Shown: positions 11,862 through 23,780 of the stretch, piece after piece | Layout: each line of letters begins with the position of its first letter | Numbering within the stretch: position 1 is the stretch's first letter | NCBI RefSeq assembly: GCF_029168945.1 | Contig: NC_083602.1 | Span: 9,545,850 to 9,609,849, forward strand | DNA from: Cannabis sativa | Lineage: Eukaryota > Streptophyta > Magnoliopsida > Rosales > Cannabaceae | Length of the DNA: 64,000 bases | Direction: 5' to 3' | Made by a program: the position numbers and the translations under genes | The notes under the pieces: model-generated | Seen by the model: the letters and a program-made list of their open reading frames with translations, nothing else | What the model was told of the DNA's origin: nothing | Database searches by the model: none

Positions 11862-13317
11862 GATCCTAAATCAAATGATCTCAATCCGGAGATAGTTAGG
11901 TTCTAGTTCAGTTGCGTTATTTGTGTTCTTGAATCTATTCGTTAAAGTCAACCAAATGGTTCTTCCTGTGACTTATAGGTTAAGGACATGGTAGTTCAAT
12001 TTAGTGGGAGCGCTAATCATAGATACGGAATCTATAGCTTCTATCCGGATATAGAAGTCAAATGATGATTTCCTTCGAGCTTGGCTTAACAGAGATAAAT
12101 GGTTGAGTACTCATTTCAGTGATTATATTAGTTCACTGAAATATCATTTATAGGTAGTTAAGTGTTTTAAGGATAAAATACATTGAAGGGTGTAACGGTA
12201 AATTAATCCCTATTCAATGTAAATCATCTATAGAGGATCATTGATTATTGGGATAATAACAAATGGATAATTTTAAAGCGTATCTATATCGTGGAACGTA
12301 TAGAGTGTTCTGTATAATTGAGAGTGTAATTCTAAATTCTATAGTGGTGCAAGGAGGAATTAATAAGTTAGAGAATTTACTTGGTAAATTCTAGATCTGC
12401 TTATTGGAAGCTCGGTTATATAAGCTCATGGTCCCCATACTAGTTGAGACAAACAGCTTGTAAGACTCAGTTAATTGATTTTAATTAATCAATCATAATT
12501 CTAAAATTAGACTTTGTCTAGTTTGTGAATTTTCACTAAGTTATGATTTGATTGTGAGGAAATAGAATTTTAGGGTTTATTTATTAATTAAGAGACTTTA
12601 TGGAGTCTAATTAATAAATAATATAAATGACAATTTTATTTGATAATTATTTTAATTATTAAATAAATAGTTTTGGCATTTATAAGGTTGAAAGTGCAAA
12701 AAGTGGTATTTGTAAAAAAATAGATAAATGGTTAAGAAAAATGGCAAAAATCTTACTAGTGTTGGGCCCACTTCATGGCCGGCCACTAGAGCCTATTTTT
12801 GCTCTATTTTTATCATTTTCTTATTCTAAATAAATCAACCATAACCCTATGTGAATTAGTATAAAAGGAAAAGAATGGTCTCATTATCCTATTAATGCTT
12901 CAAAGGCTTTAAACCTAGTTTTCATTCTCTTTGACAACTAGGTTTTTGAGACTTCTTCTTCTTCTTTTCTTCCTTCTAATTCGAAATCCTATAGCCTTCT
13001 TCATTATCAAATTCGAGCCTTAGTGATTTAGTGCATGCCCACCCATAGCAAGTTAGTCCTCAATCATAGTGTGTAAGACTGTGAAGAATCCAAACAACAG
13101 AAGGAGTGTCAGGCTCAGATCTTAGTGATACTCTGCTACAAAAAGGATACAAGGGTTAGATATCAGAGCGGAATGAGTCATTTAATTCTGCTGCAACCAA
13201 TGTAAGGTTTCTCATACTTTTTATGTGTTTATTTTATATCGTTTTAGAAGTTCATGTTTAGGATGTTAAAAACATATTTGTTAGTAAATCTAGGTCTTGG
13301 TAAAATATATTCCAACA

Positions 13318-14052
13318 TTTATTACATGAGGGATGGTTTCTCTTTTGCTTATAATGAATAAAATAGGAAACCACATTAATTCTATAATTACAATTCAAGA
13401 CATAGGAAACTAAAATATGTTGTCGTTATTCTCTGACTCAATCTCGTGATTATAGGAATTATCTTTGAGTCTGGACGCAACGAGATTAATCTCCGATATT
13501 GCCATCTTCTATGCCTTGCCCGGCATAGGCACATTTGCTTCTTGGTCCGACATCTACCTCACCAACTTGCTCGGGCATTCGAGCGCTACAGATATTGACC
13601 AACCATAATTGGCTGCTAGGAGTATTTTCCTCCCAGATATCGGAAATATGGGACACGTGTCATTCATATCTATTGCCACGTCTTGGTGCAAATAAATGGG
13701 ATAACACTAAGATTGTTGAAGCTTATATATATTTTATTATTATTGAGTTTTCTTTGTTTTCATTTAGTTTTTTTTTCTTTTTCTTGATTCCTATCACATA
13801 ATTTTGAATTTGAATTTATAATTCTGAGTTTTTTATTTTTTTTTATATTACTTTATAGTATATCATAAACAAGGCTATTATAACTTTAGTATTTGCCATT
13901 AATACATATTTAGATGTTGTAATTATAACTTTAGTATTTATAATTACTTTAACCTTAAGGGATTTCACTTCATTTACCCACTAAGTTAATAAATTCAGAA
14001 CCATACTTTTGCTGAAGTAAGAACATGTTTACAACTTTAGTTTATGTACAAA
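13318..14052. other. Intergenic, unclassified
   Basis: 13430-13720 is less AT-rich and reads like LTR-type or old repeat sequence (it contains a CACGTG-like box near 13653). An 88-codon open frame at 13535 has no recognisable motif and ends in a poly-Phe run made by a T-tract, so I do not call it. 13720-14052 is AT-rich. Nothing else is seen. Confidence 0.4.
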
Positions 14053-14057
14053 CTATA

Positions 14058-14304
14058 TAAAAGAGTAGCTTATCAATACAATCCCTATCTGGAACAATTA
14101 AAACTGAACGCAAAGAATTGTAAAAGCTCTAAAGAATTAAGAGCTGAACCTTCCATTATATAGGCAAGGAAAGTACAAGAGTTTGTACAATAACAGAAAC
14201 AAAACAAACTCTGTTAAAGAAACAGAGACAAGTGGATAGAAACCAAACTAACTCTAACAGTAAAATAACTAACTAAACTGAAGGAGAAAGTTCGTTATTT
14301 ATCA
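14058..14304 (-). repeat. 3' LTR of the Ale-type Copia
   Basis: 247 bp, the minus-strand start TGATAAATAACG at 14304 and the far end at 14058. The terminal dinucleotide on this side is mutated (TA in place of TG on the plus strand). The polyprotein stop codon falls inside its first bases. Confidence 0.9.
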
Positions 14305-14316
14305 TCCCCCCTCAAG
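14305..14316 (-). other. Polypurine tract of the Ale-type Copia
   Basis: Minus-strand GAGGGGGGA adjoining the 3' LTR; it would prime plus-strand DNA synthesis. It is also protein-coding (LRGD), since the pol frame crosses it. Confidence 0.75.
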
Positions 14317-15917
14317 CGAAAAGGAGAGGAACACACATTGAGCTTGGCTTTGAGATACAAGAATCGATCTTTGGTGAGAGCTTTAGTTAAGATATCTGCA
14401 GTTTGATCGAGAGAAGGAACATATCGGACTTCTAATTCCTTGGCCAAAATTTGATCTCTCACAAAGTGAAGATCAATTTCAATGTGCTTCGATCTAGCAT
14501 GAAACACAGGGTTGGCGGCTAAGGAGGCAGCTCCTTGATTGTTAACCCATATAATAGGAGATGCTGGAAGATTCACTTGAAGCTCATGTAAAACAGAGTG
14601 CAGCCACTTGAGTTCAGTAGCGGTATTTGCAAGAGCACGAAACTCACTCTCTGTACTGGACCGTGCAACAACTTGCTGCTTTTTGGCAGACCAAAAAATG
14701 AGGTTTCCCCCTAAGTAGACAGCATAGCCTCCAGTTGAGCGACGGTCATCAGGACAACTCGCCCAATCGGCATTGGAATAGGCTTGTAAACACAGTCTTA
14801 AGGCCGGTTTGATGTGAAGACCCTCATGAAGTGTGCCTTTGAGATATCGAAACAACCGTTTACATGCATCCCAATGAACCGTTGTAGGGGCATGAATAAA
14901 TTGACTCAATTTATTCACAATGAATGCTATGTCGGGTCTTGTCAAGGTCAAATATTGCAAAGCGCCTAATGTACTTCGGTATAAAGTTTGATCATGAAAC
15001 GGCTCACCATTAGTCAAGGATAGAACATAAGAGGCACTTGTTGGACTAGGACAAGGCTTAGCACCCTCCATATTGAGTCTAGTAAGAAGTTCAGCAATGT
15101 ATCGTGACTATGAAAGATAGATACCTGAAGCATTCCGATGAACTTCAACACCTAAAAAATAGTGTAAAGGCCCGAGATCCTTGATATCAAATTCCTGGTT
15201 TAGATCAGTAATAAGAGCAGCAATGGCATCTTTGTTTGGTTCGGTAATCAAGATGTCGTCCACATATACTAGGAGCACGATGAGATTCACACCAGAACCT
15301 TTTATAAACAAGGAATTGTCAGCCTTTGAGAGTTGAAAGCCTTTGCTGTACAGAGTGCTTTTAAGCTTTTGATTCCAAGCTCGTGGAGCTTGTTTAAGGC
15401 CATACAAGGCCTTGGTAAGGTGACAAACATGTTGAGGATATTTGGGATCAACAAAACCTGGGGGTTGAGGCATGTAGACAGTCTCTTCAAGAGTACCATT
15501 GAGGAATGCATTAGATACATCAAGTTGAGTAATCGGCCAACAGAAAGAGACAGCAAGGGTGAGTAAAATTCGCACTGTGGCTGGTTTAACAACGGGACTG
15601 AATGTCTCTTTGAAATCAATGCTGGGAGTTTGAGAATAGCCTTTTGCAACCAACCTCGACTTGTATTTGTCTAATGAACCATCAGCCTTGAGTTTGATTC
15701 TATGAACCCATTTATTCCCTATAAGTGTCATGGAAGGGTGGTAAGGGACAAGTTTCCATGTGTTATTCTTGATGAGGGCTGTGTTCTCTGTTTGCATGGA
15801 TGCATACCACTTGGGATCTGCCAGTGCCTGTTTGAGGGAAGTGGGTTCTTTTGGTAAAAGAGACTCGGGTAAGGGGTAGGAAGTAGCATTGTAGGCTTTA
15901 GGTTTGTGTATGCCGGA

Positions 15918-17157
15918 TTTGGTGTTGCTATAAATTTATAAACACTATGCAAGTATACGCAATCAAGTAGTAAAACTCACACAGGTGAGGTCGATCCCAC
16001 AGGGAATTGGATTAAATACCACTAAACTATACTTATAATTCTATTTGGCAAATCAAAAACAATTATGATTTAAGGAAAGTAAAGTAATTCAGAAAACGTA
16101 TAACACAGTTAAAGTTTAAGCAAGATGAGATGATAGGGAGGAGAATCCTGTTGTTGTTTACCCAAATCGTTAATGCTTAATTACTATCCTGTTCTTGAAG
16201 TGAATGACAGATTATGAAATAACCTAGCTCTTTTCAGATCTTCTAGATTCTAAATCACATGTTATCTAATTAATTCCTTAATTAAACTAACATGAAATCA
16301 GCATTAAGTAATAATCTATTCGTCACATAAGTCATGTAAATACTCTCGTTTCACATAGAACATCGATTATCCCAATTTTAGCATTCTCAATTCTCACTTT
16401 TCAGATTTCGAATTGAGATCATAAAGTATGCACAAGGTGATCAATCTTAAACATGAAATTAAACACAAATTAAGATAATTTCACAAACAAGAATGAAGGA
16501 ATGGCAATTAAACATTAACTAGGAAAAACATTAAACAACAATCATCATCCTCCCTAAATGGGAAATTTAGTTCAGAAATAAATCCATAACCATTCCTAAA
16601 GCAATATTCAACATCAAAAAATTAAAGAAGAATAAAGAAAATAACTGTTGGTGGATGAATTTTGGATCGTTACTTGAATCTCTGTGCTCTTCCTGCCGCT
16701 CTCTGCTGTGTTTTAGGGTTCCAAATCGCTTCCCTTGGCTTCCAATCGCAGTTTTCTATTTATAACTAAAATTTAGGGTTCGATGGATGAAATTGCCCCT
16801 GGTCCGTACGGGATCTCGCCGCGGCCATATACACCCTCGCCGCGGCCAGATTGGTGTTAAAAATACGAGGTTCTGTAAGGACTTTCTGGCCGCGGCGACT
16901 AGAGCACAATTTTTTTCCATTCGTTTGGTGTTCTAGCCGCGGCCAAGCTGTGTCTAGCCGCGGCCAGATGTGCACAAAACTTCAGAAATTGTGTTTCCCT
17001 TGGCTCGGCTCGTCTTTTATTGAATTTCTGCCCCCGAGACCTCTTTTATTCCAAAGAACCTGAAAACATAGAAAACAAGCGTAATTCCGTCCCAACACAG
17101 CGAAAAACGCACATAAAATAGATCCGAAACCTAGGCTAAAAATAGCCTAACATTTGG
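15918..17157 (-). mobile_element. Solo LTR of another family, with TTTGG target duplication
   Basis: On the minus strand it begins TGTTAGGCTA (17152) and ends AGCAACA (15923), 1,230 bp, flanked by TTTGG at 15918-15922 and 17153-17157. It has no coding region, so it is a solo LTR or a small non-autonomous element. Its last 100 bp on the minus strand resemble the LTR end that precedes the tRNA-Asp primer site at 41878, including a 'gcaagtatacgc'-like block, which suggests an Athila/Tat-type Gypsy source. It interrupts the Copia pol between integrase and reverse transcriptase. Confidence 0.85.
16818..16964. repeat. Five copies of the palindrome GCCGCGGC
   Basis: Copies at 16818, 16839, 16889, 16936 and 16957. 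The first two and last two are each 21 bp apart. Most have the context (T/C)(C/A)GCCGCGGCCA; the middle one is inverted. They stand out in an AT-rich LTR and carry two CpG each. Role unknown. Confidence 0.85.
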
Positions 17158-18116
17158 ATCGGGTTTGCATTGAATGAGTGTTGTGGGAAGGCTGAATTGA
17201 GGGAGTAGAGGCTGGGATGGAGAGATTGGTAGTGGTATTAGGGCCAGGATGTGGTTGATAGAAGGCTGCCATAGGCATATGGGAACCATCAGTAGCTGCT
17301 GGTGTGGAAATGGTTGCTGAAATTGCAGGTATATCAGTAGTAGGTGTACCAACTGCTGTAGGATCTTGGACAGGTTGTACCTCAGTAAAAGGAGGTGTAG
17401 TATTAGTAAATAATACTGGTGTAGTAAATGTAGCAGTAGGAATAGAAAGGGTAGGGATAGATGATACCTGGGAGTTGCTGGACATGAGGGAGCCAGGAAA
17501 ATCATCTTCATGAAATTCAACATTTCTTGTAACATAGACCCGTCCATCCTTGTTTTCACAAAGATATCCTTTGTGATGAAGAGAATATCCAAGGAAGATG
17601 CATTTTTCAGATCTAAAGTTCAACTTGTGTGCATTGTAGGGTCGTAAGTATGGAAAGCATGCACAGCCGAAAGGCTTTAGGAACTCATAATCTGGTGTTT
17701 TATGGAGCAAGCACTCAAGTGGAGAGATATCTCCTATAACAGCAGATGGCATTCTGTTAATGACATATGTGGCAGTGCTAAAAGCATGCCACCAATAGGA
17801 CAAGTCAAGTCCAGCTTGAGCCAATAGAGTTAACCCCGTTTCAGTGATATGGCGATGTTTCCGTTTAGCACGACCATTTTGAGCATGGTCATGAGGACAA
17901 GGGTGCTGAAAATGGATACCATGTTGAAGCAAGAACTTTTCCAAAGACCTATACTCACCTCCCCAGTCAGATTGAATACTTTTAAGAGGTAAACTAAATT
18001 GTTTTTCAGCAAGAATTTTAAACTGTAAAAAAGTTGGATAAGCTTGAGACTTGAGAGTGAGAGGAAAGATCCAAGTATATCGACTAAAGTCATCTAGAAA
18101 ATGAATATAGTACCTA

Positions 18117-20004
18117 TATCCTGTTGGGTTTTATGCCCTAAATAAAACTCATTTCAATATAATCTGATTTACTTATTAATATAGATCAGAAATAACATTT
18201 AATATTGCATGATTCACATGATTTATTTCATGATTATATGTACATAATGTATAAATTCATCTGAAACCCTTTTCACATACTTGATCCTGTTTATTGTGTC
18301 GTCAACACATTGGAAAGTAAACATGACTATGTGAATAAAGTTTTCTAGATTTATCAGACATAGGGTTTTACTGATATGATAATCTACAACAGAGTTTACT
18401 TGCATTTGGAGAAGTGCTATGTTCTTTCCAGAGCATTGGTTAAAGTAAAGCTCAGGTTGGATGCATGGAGTATGCATCGGAAGGGACCGATATTGAACTT
18501 TGGCTTAGATTTATTAAACTTATTGTAATATCTATTCAAGTCAATATCGCCTAGTTGATCCTAGATCAAATGATCTTAATCCTGTTATGATTAGGCTCAA
18601 TCTCAAGAGGCTATTCGTGTTTTTTGATTTGTTAGTTAAGCCTACTTTTAGGTCAGGGTGATACGTACATTTTGGGAACACGGTAGTGCAATTCAGTGGG
18701 AGCGCTAACATAAACATGGAATCTATAGCTTCTATCTGGCGAATAGTAAGTAAAGGATGATCTCCTTCGAGCTTGACCAAACGAAAATAAATGGTGGAGA
18801 TCTCATTTCACATAAGCTGAAATATCATTTATACGGGGTTAAGTGTTTTAAGGATTAAATACATTGTAGGGTGTAACGGTAATCTAATCCCTTTATAGTG
18901 TAGATCATTAATATAGAGGATCATTGATCAAATTAGGATTATAACAATGGATAACTAATGATGTGTCTATATGGTGGAACATATAGAGCATTCTATATAC
19001 TGAAGTGCAATTCTAAGTTCTATGCGTGGATTCAACGAAGAATTAATAAGTTAGTGAATTTTAGTAATAAATTCTTGATCTACTTATTGGAAGCTCGGTT
19101 ATATAGACCCATGGTCCCCGCACTAGTTGAGATAATATTGCTTGGAAGATTCATATAATTGGTTTTGATTAATCAATTATAATTCTCAAATTAGACTATG
19201 TCTATTTGTGAATTTTTCACTAAGTAAGGGCGAAATTGTAAAGAAAGAGTTTTAGGGGCATATTTGTTAATTATGATACTTTGTATGGTTCAATTAATAA
19301 ATATGATAAATGACAATATTATTTAATAATTATTTATAGTTATTAAATAGTTAGAATTGGCATTTAAATGGTTAAATTAGAAAATTGGCGTTTTTGAGAA
19401 AATCGTATGCAGAAAAGATAAAACTGCAAAATTGCAAAAAGTGAGGCCGAAATCCACTATGTATGGCCGGACACTTTTGTAGGGAATTTAAACTGATATT
19501 TTCATTATTTTAATGCCAAATAATTCAAACCTAACCCTAGTGGAATGCTATAAATAGATAGTGAAGGCTTCAGGAAAATTACACTTCTGATTCAGAAAAA
19601 CTGAGCCTCTCTCTCTCCCTATCTTTAGCCGACACTTCTTCTCTCTCTTGTTCATTGAAATTTCGAAATTCTTAGTGTGAGAATAGTGCCCACATACAGC
19701 AAGTGATACCTCAATCACAGTGAGGAAGATCGTGAAGAAAGACTTTCAGCAAGAAGGAGTTTCAGCACTAAAGAATCAGAGAAAGAGATCTAGGTTCAGA
19801 TATTGATAATGCTCTGCTACAGAAAGGAATCAAGGGCTAGATATCTGAACGGAAGGAGTCATATTATTTCGCTGCACCCAATGTAAGGTTTCCTAAACTT
19901 TATATGTGTTTATTTCATCGTTTTAGAAAGTTCATATTTAGGGTGTTAATCAACATACTTGTGAGTAGATCTAAGATCCTGGTAAAATAATTTCCAACAT
20001 ATCC
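18117..20004 (+). mobile_element. Angela-like solo LTR with TATCC target duplication (copy C)
   Basis: A complete 1,878-bp LTR from TGTTGGGTTTTATGCCC (18122) to TTCCAACA (19999), with TATCC on both sides (18117-18121 and 20000-20004). Removing it and one TATCC restores the integrase codons [10 protein letters not shown] of the host Copia. A TATA box (TATAAATA) lies at 19549-19556. The absence of any internal region marks it as the product of LTR-LTR recombination. Confidence 0.95.
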
Positions 20005-21841
20005 ATCTTTGGATGGGGTGTGAGAGGGACCCCATAAGTCAGTATGCACTAACTCGAGGGGTTGAGATGCCCTTGCATCAGATATGGGATAGGGTAATCT
20101 ATGATTCTTGCCCTGTTTACAGGCTTCACAAAATTTAAGATTTTTCAAATCTGGTTTGATGTTCATCTGTGTCAACATTTTGGCAAGTATTTGTGGGGCA
20201 GGGTGTCCCATTTTAACATGCCATTGATTGATATTATATTTATTAGCAACTAAAGCCATTACAGGAGTAAGAGAATGAGTGGGAGAAGTGGTATTTTTAT
20301 TAATGAAAGAATCATTACAAGAGATTATAGCCGATGAATCAGCTACATTATTACAAGGGATTTCTTTAGCTGATGTAGAATCAGTAAAAGAGATGGCAGG
20401 AGAGCTAGGACTGGTAGTGGCGAGTTGACATTGAAGGTGAACATCTGGTGTGACAAAGGAACGATGAGAGAGAGTGTATAGCCCATTTTTAACCCTCCCC
20501 TTGAGTAAGACAGTCCCTGTGGCCTTGTCCTTGACAAAACAACATGTTGAGTGAAATTCTAAGAATACATGGTTATCTTGGGTAAGTTGTAAGACACTAA
20601 CAAGATTCTTTATGATATTAGGAACTTTAATGACAGAATTCAATCTTAAAGGGAGATGAGAAGAGGTTAAAGAAGCATTACCAACATGAGAAATAGGAAG
20701 TTGCTTTCCATTACCTACAGTAAGCGCATCAGTGCCCAGATATGGTGATTCAGATTCAAGTGGTTCCATCCCTTGAGCCACATGATTGGTAGCACCTGTA
20801 TCCGCATACCAGTCGTAATCTTCAATGAATTCAGGCATGGTATGGGATGAGTAAGCTTGAGGGTAATCGTGATCCTCTATTTCAGTAAGAAATGCTTTCG
20901 AATCGCCAGTTCTTGGAGTCACAAAGTTCTTATCGAACCTATAATGACATATGGCAGCGGTGTGGCCTGGTTTATGACATACTTGACATAACAATCGAGG
21001 AATTGAAGGAGGGCCAGATCTAGGATTTCTTGGTGGTGGTCTGGGGTTGAAGGAACCCCTATTCTGAGAACCATAATATCGATTTGGAGGTGCTGGACCA
21101 TGTCTTGAATTGTTAATGCTAAGATTAGCAGACATCTTGGGAGAGAAATCAAGAACTGTATGGTGCCTTTCAATTCTGCTTTCATGTGTTAGTAACAAGG
21201 ATTGAATGGACTCAAAAGAGAGGTTATCAACAAGACTAGTAACATGTACCACTACAGGGTCATATTCTGGCCCTAAACCATTGAGTAAATGCATGATTAA
21301 ATCACTTTCCTCAATTGGATGACCAGCTGTAGAGAGAGAGTCAGCTAACAATTTTACTTTGTCATAATAGTCAGATATGGAAAGATTACCCTTTTGAACA
21401 GTCGAAAGCTGGGATTTGATCTGAAGAAGACGAGCCTTGGACTGACTGGAAAATTGTTGGGCCAAAGCACGCCAAGCTTCGAAGGATGATTCATGATGAG
21501 CAAGAGAACCAAGAATCGTTTCGGACATTGAGGAGCGTAACCAACTGAGCAGTAGCTGATCTTTTCTTTTCCAGATTGTGAATTCGGGGTTGATAACACC
21601 ATTGACAAGACGCTCAACAGGAGCAACGCCGGTGAGAAGGATGTCATCAAGCCCATGTCCGATGACTGTAGGGATCACCTGCGATTTCCAAGCAAGGTAG
21701 TTGTTGCGATCTAAGCGAACAGTGAGAGAGGAATTTAGAGAGTTTTGAAATGGATTCCACTGGTGTGGAGGAGGAGCAGTGGTGGAGGAGTGAGCGGAGG
21801 TATTCTCTGGGTGCCTAGGATCCATTATCGACGCAAGTCAA

Positions 21842-21857
21842 GGGCTTCCTGATACCA
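21842..21857 (-). other. Primer-binding site, tRNA-Met type
   Basis: Minus-strand TGGTATCAGGAAGCCC directly after the 5' LTR end. The first nine bases match the usual Copia initiator-tRNA-Met site TGGTATCAGAGC; the later bases differ. Confidence 0.75.
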
Positions 21858-22105
21858 TGAAAGAGTGGCTTATCAATACAATCCTTATCTGGAACAATTA
21901 AAACTGAACACAAAGAATTGTAAAAGCTCTAATGAATCAAGAGCTGAACCTTCCATTATATAGGCAAAGAATTCACAAGAGTTTGTACAAGAACAGTTGA
22001 AAACAAACTCTGTTAAAGAAACAGAGGCAAGTGGATAGAAATAACAAACTAACTCTAACAGTAAAATAACCAACTAAACTGAAAGTGAAAGTTCGTTATT
22101 TATCA
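21858..22105 (-). repeat. 5' LTR of the Ale-type Copia
   Basis: 248 bp with intact TG...CA ends. A minus-strand TATATAA box sits in the middle (complement of ttatatagg near 21955-21963). Confidence 0.9.
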
Positions 22106-22110
22106 CTATA

Positions 22111-22439
22111 GTAATAGTAATAGTATAGTATAATATAAAATGATTTCAAAGTTGTTAAAGAAAGAAAGTGATCAAAGACAGATTTTATCCTAAGAGCTTG
22201 ATATGCAGGCTTAAAGCTTATATCATTGTATTAATTTCCATTTTATACAAATACAAAAGTTCATATAATATATCTACAATAAATACAAGAATAAAAAACT
22301 ATATATAACTCATATAAAAATAAATGCACAATAATACAAAAAAAAAAAATCCCTTTAAAAATTACAAATTTTTTTCCTATTTGGTTCGGGTTCGGGGTCT
22401 CGATCCCACATTCAAAGAAACAAACCTTATCAATGACAC
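22111..22439. other. AT-rich spacer
   Basis: No gene or repeat recognised. A/T-rich with a 9-A run near 22339. Confidence 0.4.
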
Positions 22440-23160
22440 TAGAGATGGAAATTTATACCGCAGGGATGGGTAACTGCGGGGACCCACCCCTAATGGGGTG
22501 GGAATTCCCCGTCTTGGTGGTTAATGGGGCGGTGGTGGGGAACAATTTGAATACCCGAAGCGGGGATGGGGCGGGGGCGAGGATAATACTATCCGCACCA
22601 TATCCGAGCTCGATATAGGTATATATAATTTCTTTTTTTTTCTTAACATATATATAGTATATATATGATTGATAATCAAAATTATTTTGATTATCATCCA
22701 TAATTAAAATTATATATCATATGCTAAAATTATGAAGATCTAATGACGATAGTTAACTGATAATCATTATGGATTACATTTGTAAAGATATTTTCTTCTC
22801 GATTCTTAATATCATCTTTGTTTACTTTTTAATTTGTTGGGAGGCTTGAGAGGTATGAGACTATGATCCTATACTTAGGTTATGGTTTTTTTATTTAATT
22901 TTTTTTTCAAACTTTGAGACATATTTAGTTTTTATTTTCTACTAAGTTATGTTTTTTTGGGTAGGTTTATCTTTTATCTTCTATGAATTATGAATGCATA
23001 ATAAATATTTGTGAGAATATTGGTTTAATTAATTTTTTCAATTATTTTAAATTAATTTTTTTTTTTCATTTTACCTTAATGGATACCCGATGGGTATTCC
23101 CCTACCCCGAATCCGTTGGTTATTAGACAGGGATGGGGCGGGAATGGGGGTATAAATAGG
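22440..23160. mobile_element. Probable non-autonomous DNA transposon with G-rich ends
   Basis: Both ends are unusually GC-rich (GGGATGGGGCGGG-type blocks at 22470-22590 and 23085-23155) around an AT-rich core. The left end (TAGAGATGGAAATTTATACC) and the complement of the right end (CCTATTTATACCCCC) share a TTTATACC block in inverted orientation. This build resembles plant hAT derivatives such as the one at 61481. I could not fix a target duplication, so boundaries and class are tentative. Confidence 0.4.
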
Positions 23161-23780
23161 TAAAAAAAAAAAAAAAGAGAAGAAAAACTCATCAAAGACA
23201 GATCCATTAGAAATATCAAAAGCGGCATCTTTGAGTTTGAGCTACACCAGAAAAAAAAAAAAAGAAAAAGCCAATAAACAACATCAACTTGTTTGTGTGG
23301 CTGTTTTTTCAGTTAATAAGAAAATATGCATTTTTTCAAAAAACCCAAGATCCTCTAATAGAGTATTACTGTACTACTAGCCAGTTCACAGTTTTACTCA
23401 GTTATTTAGTTTTAGCAGTTTGACAAAAGAGAGTAACATTTGTATTTTTTTTTCTTTAATTTCAGATAATTTCCAGTTTTCCAATATCTTGGCTTCGCCA
23501 TTCAATTCGTTATTGGAATGAATTCATTAAAAAGAAATAAAAAACTATGGAGCATCTAAGCGCTTCATTGATAAAAACTTCACTACTGTACCATTCAACT
23601 TAGATATGGAAAACAAAAACGAATCTTATCATAAAACAAGATAACCCAAAGCATTTCCTTTTACAAAGATTTTGATAACTTGAACCTTCTAATAAACGAC
23701 CCCATATATCACTAACAATTGTTGACTCTTGTAAGAAATTTAGTGAGTAATTTTTTTCTGGTACTGGTTTTATTTTTTGG
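23161..23780. other. 3' flank of CSL4, A-rich tracts
   Basis: Contains A-runs near 23163 and 23258, and the likely 3' untranslated region of CSL4 immediately below 23781. No other gene is seen. Confidence 0.45.

Larger units (their letters stand above)
5698..13317 (+). mobile_element. Angela-like Copia 3' end and 3' LTR, split by a LINE (copy B)
   Basis: Positions 5698-5758 match the stretch before the LTR at 59229, including a purine-rich tract (gcaagtgggagtt). The LTR starts with TGTTGGGCTTT at 5759, runs to 6206, resumes at 11846 and ends TTCCAACA at 13317, about 1.9 kb without the LINE. It has no 5' LTR or coding part, so it is a truncated element rather than a solo LTR. A TATA-like stretch lies in the second half near 12860. 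Confidence 0.8.
14295..21825 (-). pseudogene. Copia gag-pol polyprotein (one nonsense codon, two nested insertions)
   Basis: Reads gag (UBN2-type, from MDPRHPENTS), a CCHC knuckle CQVCHKPGHTAAIC, aspartic protease with DTGATNH, integrase (HHCC then D-D-E, including SDWGGEY), reverse transcriptase with YVDD, and RNase H. If both insertions and one copy of each target duplication are subtracted, every segment stays in one frame of 1,471 codons including stop. The sole internal lesion is TAG at 15108-15110, where YLS is followed by SRYIAE. The order PR-IN-RT-RH and short LTR place it in Copia, Ale/Retrofit group. The last codons run through the polypurine tract and stop inside the 3' LTR. Confidence 0.92.
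14053..22110 (-). mobile_element. Complete Copia element, Ale/Retrofit type, with CTATA target duplication
   Basis: Two short LTRs (14058-14304 and 21858-22105) bracket a gag-pol polyprotein on the minus strand, with a tRNA-Met primer site and a polypurine tract. The 5-bp duplication CTATA occurs at 14053-14057 and 22106-22110. The LTRs differ at roughly 20 positions by eye, so the insertion is not recent. Two later LTR insertions (15923-17152 and 18122-19999) account for its 8-kb length; without them it would be about 4.9 kb, normal for this lineage. Confidence 0.93.

Noticed and set aside
13535..13801. 88-codon open frame on the plus strand
   Set aside because: No motif, ends in a Phe-rich run made by T-tracts, no conserved context; probably chance.
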